Of a stretch of 64,000 nucleotides of DNA, positions 57,691 to 64,000 are shown in pieces (position 1 is the first letter of the stretch; every line of letters starts with the position of its first letter). Position numbers and translations under genes: made by a program. Source of the DNA: Carettochelys insculpta (Eukaryota; Chordata; Testudines; Carettochelyidae); assembly GCF_033958435.1 (NCBI RefSeq), contig NC_134137.1:125694001-125758000 (forward strand), given 5' to 3'. The notes under the pieces were generated by a model that saw only the letters and a list, made by a program, of their open reading frames with translations, was not told where the DNA came from and did no database searches.

Positions 57691-58794
57691 TATGACAGGG
57701 CATGACTTCTCTCCAGCTTCCAAACACCTGCTGCCACTCCCACTCACCTTTAAGAAACTCATTCCCTTACAGGCAAGTAAACCAGCAGAAAAATAGTTCT
57801 GAACTTACTCATTTTCTCTCAGGTCTAGTGAGCTCTGCTTCTTTCCCTCTTGCTTATGAGGCTGAGAAACCCAAAGCATTGCTGTCCAGAATTATCGTCC
57901 AAAGCAGAAATTTGACAACCTACGCTAGCACGCAGTCAGGTTCTTCAACCTGGAACCTTTTGTCTGGACTTCTGCTGTTGGGTAAATGTGGCTGTCACCA
58001 TGGAAATACAGAGGAAGTATATACAGCCTTATCTTCCTGGACAAAAGCATCCCTGACTCCCCCAACCACTGTTCCTCCCAACCTAACTAGTGCTTCCTAA
58101 GGCCTGTCCCACTCCACACCACATGCATTCACCTTCCTTCTGCCTAATCCCAATGGAGTAACACTCCACACCAGAGCAAGTCCATTGCTCGGGTTCTTCG
58201 GCGGCTAGCAACACCTGAAGCATACCATGGGGACTTCTGATTCACCTTAAGTGGTTCTGCTAAATTGTAAAGCTATCTGGAATCTTTCTAGATCTTCTGT
58301 GTTCTACCAGTTTGGGTCATTCATGATCTCTTCACTCCCTAGGATCTCTTCATTCCCTTGTTGAGCTCACTCAGTTTACCATATTAACCAAGCCCCTCAT
58401 CACTCAAAAAAAAGGCTTTAACTTGCACCACTGTTTCCCCCAACTGAGGCTGCCTTAAATCACTGTACTGAGCTCTGTGCTTTCATGGGCAGAAACTTCA
58501 GTAGCTGGGGCAAGACAATCTGACCCATGAATTCTCTGTCAAGCTAGCATTTGGAATGAGACCCCTGGTTGCAAGATCTTGAGGTTTCTGGGGCACTACA
58601 TATAGTTACACCCTTTGTGGAAACTACTCTACCCAATACCTGTGTCTTTATGCTTTGGGAGTCTGTCCTAATTGACCAAAATGTCTGCTTTCATCACTCT
58701 ATAGGAGTTTTCCTCGTCACTGTTTACTGACTAGTAAGCTGCTTGGGGCTTGCAAGTTAGAAACAGTGGCTTGCAAGCTGCCCTTGCTGAATCC

Positions 58795-58990
58795 ACCTAG
58801 GCTCCTGCCTTCACTGCCTTTTCACACATCCTGAAGAAGGCTTCAGGGTCATCTTCTGGTCCAGGCTTCATCAGCCCCAGGAACAACCAATACAGGGCCC
58901 CATATCTACTCTATTGCCTGATGCCCATTGGTCCAGTTGTGGCTGCAGCTACTGCTGCTGTTGGAACTGGGTTGCTTAACACCTCTGTTA
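58795..58990 (-). pseudogene. Ty3/gypsy gag remnant
   Basis: On the minus strand, 58857-58834 encode EDDPEAF, followed by FRMCEKAVKAGA. The EDDPEAFL..FE.A motif is the usual start of the conserved gag (capsid) block in vertebrate gypsy elements. A glutamine/alanine-rich leader precedes it (about 58990-58900). A stop follows within about 20 codons, and no longer gag frame survives. Its place next to the right-hand LTR fits a minus-strand element, where gag follows the 5' LTR. Confidence 0.6.
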
Positions 58991-59035
58991 TAATGAAAAC
59001 TGCAATCTCATACTACTTCTCCATATGTCACAGAG

Positions 59036-59448
59036 AAGGGCTTCTACCTAGCTTCCAAACACTTTCATCCAGGTTCAGTGTCTTTTGAAATATTTGTTTG
59101 CTTAAAAGAGACAAGCAAACAGAAAAATAGTCTTTGAACTCCTTTTCTGTCATGCTTCAGGGCCACCCTACCCAATTGTCTTTTGGAGATTCTTCTGCTT
59201 CTGGCAGCTTCACAGGTCTAGTCAGCCTTGCCTGCTTTCTGGAACAATAACCCCGGGCTGCTTCCTGAACACCTAGCCCTGGCTCCAACGACCTACCACA
59301 GGAATTAGCTCCACTCCATTGTAGTGTCCCTTCCCCAGGCACAGCCTGTTCCAGTCATTTGCTTCCATTTTCAATTTTCTGCCTCTGTCAGCCCTTTACA
59401 GGGCAAAGATAGCGCCAGAGTCTTTTCATTGGCTGGCTTGCTGTGACA
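59036..59448 (-). repeat. 5' LTR of the minus-strand gypsy-like element
   Basis: TGTCACAG...CTGTGACA termini, noncoding, directly adjacent to the gag remnant. Confidence 0.5.
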
Positions 59449-61263
59449 CAGGGAGGTGGCTCTGTGAGACTGCTACTCTCTTATCCCCATATTTCATCAT
59501 CATCTATTATCAATTGTTAAGCTTTTCCCCATTTACAAGTTCAGGACATATGGCTTTGTCTGTTTAGTCAATGGTGAGATGAGGAGAAGGCGTGTGTGGA
59601 AGAACAGCTACCAGAACTAGAACAAGTAGCTTGTCACACCGAGAACTCCCATAACAAGAGGTCCTGAAGCCTGATTAGCAGCTGATGGTTCAATGTTCAT
59701 GGTTTTTTATTGTTATTATTATTATTACTATTATTATTATTATGGGTTCTTGATTTCTTCTTAATGGTCTTAATTTCATACTTCTGTCAATGTTAATTTC
59801 CTTTCTTCTTTTTTTTTGTTTGATGTTTTGATGTGCATTTCATAACTGGAGAATCCTCCTGAGTGTGTACGTAGAATTGTTTCCTTTTTCTATGAGATTT
59901 TCCTTTGCTTTGGATGGTTTTGTCTCCCAAAGGGTACCAGGTCAATCTAAAACCATCGCATTGGTTCTGAGATTTGAATACATGCAGGAGACAAAACATT
60001 CTACTTCATGCTGATTTTTTTTTTCTTTTCTCATAGTGATGTGTGCATTTAAGTTTGTGTTATACCCCTCTTCCCTCTGCCAACTACCAAATATTAAGAT
60101 ATGGTTTCTGCTCCTGTTGCCAGTTCAACAGTGCCACAGCAGCCCCTAGCTCTAGGGAGGTAAAATTGCAGGAAAATGGTCTAGAACATGCTCAACCACT
60201 CTGCAGGAGTAGAACAAGGCCAGTTTAGTTGCAGTTAGGAGTTATGAGGAGACAGGGCAGAATGCAGAAAGAATCTTCAGAAAAATTAACCTCTCGTGCT
60301 CTAACATGTCTCTCTTTGGACTGTGTGAACTGAGATTCTAGGGAGGATATAAATTGGCCATTTTTAGTGAGTTTTCTAAGGAATAGCAAAAGACACATCC
60401 ATGAAACCAGAGAGATGCTCTTGTCAAATTTCAAATGCCCACTGCAAATCCTGGAGGTGATAGAGCTCCACAAAATGGTTAACCATTTTTTAAATATTGG
60501 CTAAGCAATGTATTTGTGCCAAACCTCACTATGAGAAACAGTAGAACTGGTTTAGCTGAAACTTTTGAAAATTTCAGCCTGAGGCTGACATCTGGTATGA
60601 AAATTTTCAGCTCAAATGTTTGAAGTCTGGTAATAAGCAATAAGTAAATAAAAACAGGGTCTTATACTGGAAACTTGCAGACAACCAAAGTATAGACTTC
60701 TTTGCCTGATCCACCTATAATAGACATCTTTTGCAACATGCACCATTCATTCAGGTCTCTTGCTATAATTTTCTTTATACTTCCAATACGTATTCCTCAT
60801 CCTGGTCTCCACCTTCACAATTACATATAACATTTATATATAACATTTTATTGACATGCTACCTTTTAGAGATGAATTTAAATTTTGGTAGGAGTTGCTA
60901 AGTATGTGTCAATTTAACACAAACTGTCTTTTGCCTGAAAAGGTTTTAATACCATTTTCTTTTAGTATCCAGTCAGAGGTCCACAGAGATACAGATGGTA
61001 ATTATTTAAAATGTTTTCTTCAATTCTTTTGTACGGCATGCATTTTTATGAAACTGTTACGATTAAATCTCCCACTGTTCCCCAATTTTTTATGCCCACT
61101 CCTTTTTGCCAGTAGTTAGTCTGTGGAGGCAAATAAAATGCACAGAATAACTCAGTACATCAAGTTTTCTAATAGTCAATATCCTGAAAAGGATTGCTGA
61201 ATTTTTATCAGCTGGGATATGGTAGTTCCATTTAGTTAACTCATAATTACGCTATTAATAAAG
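59449..61263. other. Noncoding; (TTA)n microsatellite at 59707-59743
   Basis: AT-rich unique DNA with a TTATTATTA run at 59707-59743. No gene. Its last bases (TATTAATAAAG, 61253-61263) are the target copy of the next insertion. Confidence 0.55.
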
Positions 61264-61400
61264 AACAAGTGGTCCTATGACACCTTAGAAACTAACAAAT
61301 CTATTAGCTCATGTCCTAATACATTTGTTTGTCTCTAAAGTGACAGAGGATTGCTTGTTGTTTTTGAGGTTACAGACTAACATGGCTGCCCCTCTGAGAT
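61264..61400. mobile_element. Foldback Penelope-like insertion, 11 bp TSD
   Basis: AACAAGTGGTCCTATGACAC and CTTAGAAACTAACAAATCTA face TTGTTTGTCTCTAAAGTGAC and AGGATTGCTTGTT in inverted arrangement, then TACAGACTAACATGGCTGCC. The flanks TATTAATAAAG and TATTAAGAAAG (61401-61411) agree at ten of eleven bases. It belongs to a slightly different tail subfamily from the copy at 61881. Confidence 0.8.
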
Positions 61401-61448
61401 TATTAAGAAAGTTTCCCCCCCTCCACTATGACTTCTATGTCTTTAGCC

Positions 61449-61779
61449 TAGGGGTCAGTAACCCCTGGCCTGGATGCCAAGAGTGGAACATGAGTAGATT
61501 TTCATCAGCACACAAGGCAGGAGCTCAGCCTTGCCCCTCTTCCCTCATGCAGCCAAGAGCTTGCTCAAAGCCAGGCCACCTGTGGATTACCAAAAGACCA
61601 GCTAATGCTACCAACTGCCACCTAAAAGGTAAAGCTGTGAATCTTAACGTGTTTAGTAATGAAGTTGTTGTAAGTAGGACTGTTAGTGACTTTAAAACGT
61701 TATCACCGGCACTTGGACCATACAAAGAATTTCAAAGGCAAATTTTGGCATTCCACCTCAGAAAGGTGGTTGACCTCTG
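61449..61779. mobile_element. Nonautonomous hAT element, 331 bp, TSD CTYTAGCC
   Basis: The left end TAGGGGTCAGTAACCCCTGG and the complement of the right end CAGAGGTCAACCACCTTTCT are hAT inverted repeats (the CAGRGGTYRGCAACC type). The flanks CTTTAGCC and CTCTAGCC (61780-61787) agree at seven of eight bases. Confidence 0.88.
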
Positions 61780-61880
61780 CTCTAGCCACATGTGATGATG
61801 CATTTATGAATGTTGTTTAGCTGCATGAAATATTCTTTCGGATACAATACTTATTACATACCATACGCATATTATGTGAG

Positions 61881-62085
61881 AACAAAAAAAGCAGTCCAGT
61901 AGCATTTCAAAGACTAACAAAATAATTTATTAGGTGGTGAGTTTTCATGGGCAGACCCACTTCTTCAGACCATAGCCATATGGCCTGTCCCATGAAAGCT
62001 CACCACCTAATAAATTATTTTGTTTGTCTTCAAAGTGCTACTGGACTGCTTTTTTGTTTTGATAGAATTTAGACTAACATGGCTA
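61881..62085. mobile_element. Foldback Penelope-like insertion, exact 13 bp TSD
   Basis: A minus-direction PLE 3' tail (AAAAAAAGCAGTCCAGTAGC) faces the same tail in plus direction (AGTGCTACTGGACTGCTTTT) around a short spacer, then a GACTAACATGGCTA end. CATATTATGTGAG is present at 61868-61880 and again at 62086-62098 without mismatch, so the insertion is recent or the site well kept. Confidence 0.92.
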
Positions 62086-62310
62086 CATATTATGTGAGCT
62101 ATGTCTCAGGTTTTGTTACTGATTAGTTGTTACATACATGAGTTGGCAAGAATGAGATTTATCCAGTAGGTATTATAATTGTACACTATATGGATAATGG
62201 AATAAGATGATATAAGACATCACATACTCTTTCTGTAAAGTGTAAGTTTCAGTCAGATGGGTCCACATGGGTTTTCCTGCAGAGGGATATGGGCCAATAA
62301 TTGTCTAGAC

Positions 62311-62875
62311 TAGCGGTTCCCAATGTTTTTGAGATGGGGACCCATTTTGACTATTCAGGAAGACTTTGTGACCCAAGGCAATTGAAAATGGGGGTGCGGG
62401 GAGGAGGTTTTCCCCAGGAAAACCGCACCCCCACCCCCCAGCTTAAACCCCTTACAGCCCCAAATGCTTCCCCACCTACGTCACACAGGAGTTCCATGCT
62501 GTCACTGCTGACCCCCACTGCTCCTTCGCTGGGCCACCACCACCTCCTTCTCTGTCCATTTCCCCCACCCCTCATACTCCTTTTCACCACCTGCATCGGG
62601 GCAGTTCCCTGTCCTGCCATGCTAAAATGGGACTCAGTGTAATTGGTTTAAGGGTGGGATCCCTCTTGCCAGCCATTAAGCCAATTAAGTCGAGTTTCAT
62701 TTCAGTGTGGCAGGGCAGGGACTGGGAGCAGAAGGAAGAGTCAGGCGGCAGCATCCGGAACCGCAAATGGTTCCTTTAACAGTCAGATGTGGCTTGGAGC
62801 CACCCAGCTGGCAACACTTATCAAATCTAATCGTGACCCATGTTTGGGTCATGACCCATAGGTTGAGAAACCCTG
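62311..62875. mobile_element. Nonautonomous hAT element, 565 bp, TSD RTCTAGAC
   Basis: The left end TAGCGGTTCCCAATGTTTTT and the complement of the right end CAGGGTTTCTCAACCTATGG are hAT inverted repeats, with GGACCCA / TGACCCA blocks following. The flanks GTCTAGAC (62303-62310) and ATCTAGAC (62876-62883) agree at seven of eight bases. The interior is C-rich and noncoding. Confidence 0.88.
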
Positions 62876-62883
62876 ATCTAGAC

Positions 62884-63312
62884 TGATGTGTGGATTTCAC
62901 AGCACATAACTGGAGTTCTTCTCTTTGATGTCAGCTCCTTTGCAGTTGATTTGACATAACTTGTTAAGGCACACATGGTAGTGAAGAAAGTGAATTTAAG
63001 GATACTATATTATCACTCTTGCTCCAACTGTCTATTCCCAAGAAAAGCAAATAGTTCCTTTAACTCAATGGGAAAAATGACTGTGTTTCACCACTTACTG
63101 ACTGAATGCATTAGGCAACTATGCTACGGTAAGGAAATTGTGGATGTGACAAACAGCCCTCTTTGCTTTAAGTTTTGATTTTTTTTAATTAAAATTCATT
63201 TTTTTGACTAACCAGCTCCTCTCCTCCATTTTTTTCCCTTCCTTCCTCTATTCTTGAAAGATAAGATACACTGGTTTTGCTGCCCATGTTGAAGAATATG
63301 GAAGGACCTTAT
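62884..63312. other. Noncoding, no recognised element
   Basis: AT-rich unique sequence. Confidence 0.5.
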
Positions 63313-63624
63313 GGCTGTGTCGAGACTAGCCCCCAACTTTGAAGGGGGCATGGTAGTTAGGACATTGGGAGATTACTAATGAAGTGCTGTGGTGGATATG
63401 CAGCACTTCATAAGGCTAAATCTCCCCTGCAGCAACTTTGAAGCGCCAGCTTGTGTGCAGCTGTGGGTACTTAGAAGTCCCTTTACTCCTCAAAATTTCA
63501 AAGTTCCCGCGGGGGAGATTTAGCCTAATGAAGTGCTGTATATGCACCACAGTGCTTCATTAGTAATTTCCCAACCCTAATTACCATGCCCCCTTCAAAG
63601 TTGGTGGCTAGTCCAGACACAGCC
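63313..63624. mobile_element. Foldback Harbinger-type MITE, 312 bp, TSD TAT
   Basis: GGCTGTGTCGAGACTAGC at the left faces GCTAGTCCAGACACAGCC at the right. Inner blocks AATGAAGTGCTG, GATTTAGCC and CAACTTTGAAG.GGGCATG pair. TAT occurs at 63310-63312 and 63625-63627. Confidence 0.9.
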
Positions 63625-63897
63625 TATATGTAATATAGGTCTTTACTAAATCATTGTTGTAATAATGGGAAGATAATGCATGTCACCTCCTTTTTGTCTG
63701 GTGCTCATAGAGGCTGAGATAAGTGTCTGATGCCTCATTGAATTAAATGAGAACTTTACTCTTGACTTGAATGGACATAGATTCAAGCCATAAATGAGCA
63801 AGAAAATACTGGACTTTTCTATGGACACAATGTTTTAGTCACAGTCCTATGATTTTTAAAGTAGGCTGAATATTTTTTAAAAAATTAATGACTTTAT

Positions 63898-64000
63898 GGC
63901 TGCATCTGCACTAGAGAGTTTTACAGACAAAACTGGGGTTTTGTCAACAAAACTCACAGAGCATCTACACTCAGAATGTGTTTTTGTCAACAGACACTGT
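63898..64000. mobile_element. Left end of a MITE, cut by the window edge
   Basis: GGCTGCATCTGCACTAGAGA follows TAT, then ACAAAACTGGGGTTTTGTCA and an internal GAGCATCTACACTCAGAATG. The opening and the position match the other Harbinger-type MITEs. The right end lies outside the window. Confidence 0.6.

Larger units (their letters stand above)
57691..59448 (-). mobile_element. Decayed minus-strand Ty3/gypsy-like element
   Basis: The right repeat (59036-59448) begins TGTCACAG and ends CTGTGACA, perfect 8 bp inverted termini as expected of an LTR of 413 bp. A diverged direct copy starts at 57691 (TATGACAGGG) and shares CTTC..C.AGCTTCCAAACAC, AACAGAAAAATAGT and AGGTCTAGT. Between them lies a minus-strand gag remnant. 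Most of pol is deleted. The end of the left LTR and the 5 bp target duplication could not be established. Confidence 0.5.

Overview
The window is vertebrate nuclear DNA, most likely from a turtle. The evidence is a tRNA-derived SINE with a CR1-like tail (the tortoise Pol III SINE type), a CR1 LINE 3' end, Penelope-like element 3' ends of the kind common in turtles and crocodilians, and a very heavy load of PIF/Harbinger DNA transposons. A softshell-like lineage is a guess from memory of Harbinger-rich genomes, not something shown here. I see no host protein-coding exon, no tRNA or rRNA gene and no CRISPR-like array. The window reads as intergenic or intronic DNA, and every credible coding stretch belongs to a mobile element.

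Layout. 1-6.5 kb: mostly unique AT-rich DNA with small MITEs and a SINE. 6.5-10.5 kb: old PIF/Harbinger element. 11-15 kb: hAT fragments and a 710 bp Harbinger MITE. 15.5-19.3 kb: another old Harbinger element with a largely readable transposase. 19.9-24.15 kb: decayed Ty3/gypsy-like LTR element with a Penelope-like insertion in its 5' LTR and a hAT insertion inside. 24.3-25.8 kb: Penelope-like GIY-YIG remnant, a MITE and tRNA-like SINEs. 27-29.6 kb: MITEs. 29.6-34.2 kb and 40.4-45.0 kb: two closely similar full-length GC-rich Harbinger elements in direct orientation. Between them lie a CR1, a candidate LTR, a foldback Penelope-like insertion and MITEs. 45-64 kb: mostly unique DNA with scattered MITEs, Tigger-like, hAT and Penelope-like copies and a minus-strand gypsy-like element at 57.7-59.4 kb.

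How the genes work together. Each large Harbinger element has two convergent genes: a plus-strand Myb/SANT-like DNA-binding protein with a C-terminal helical exon, and a minus-strand DDE transposase (two exons, polyQ N-terminus). In this superfamily both proteins are needed for transposition. The small MITEs keep the same terminal sequences and TTCGAA-rich subterminal DNA and would have been moved in trans. All copies seen carry stops or frameshifts. I did not find a new cellular system. The most informative observation is a solo LTR sitting at the same place, with the same target duplication, in the intron of both young Harbinger elements: it must have inserted in their common progenitor and then been copied by the transposon.
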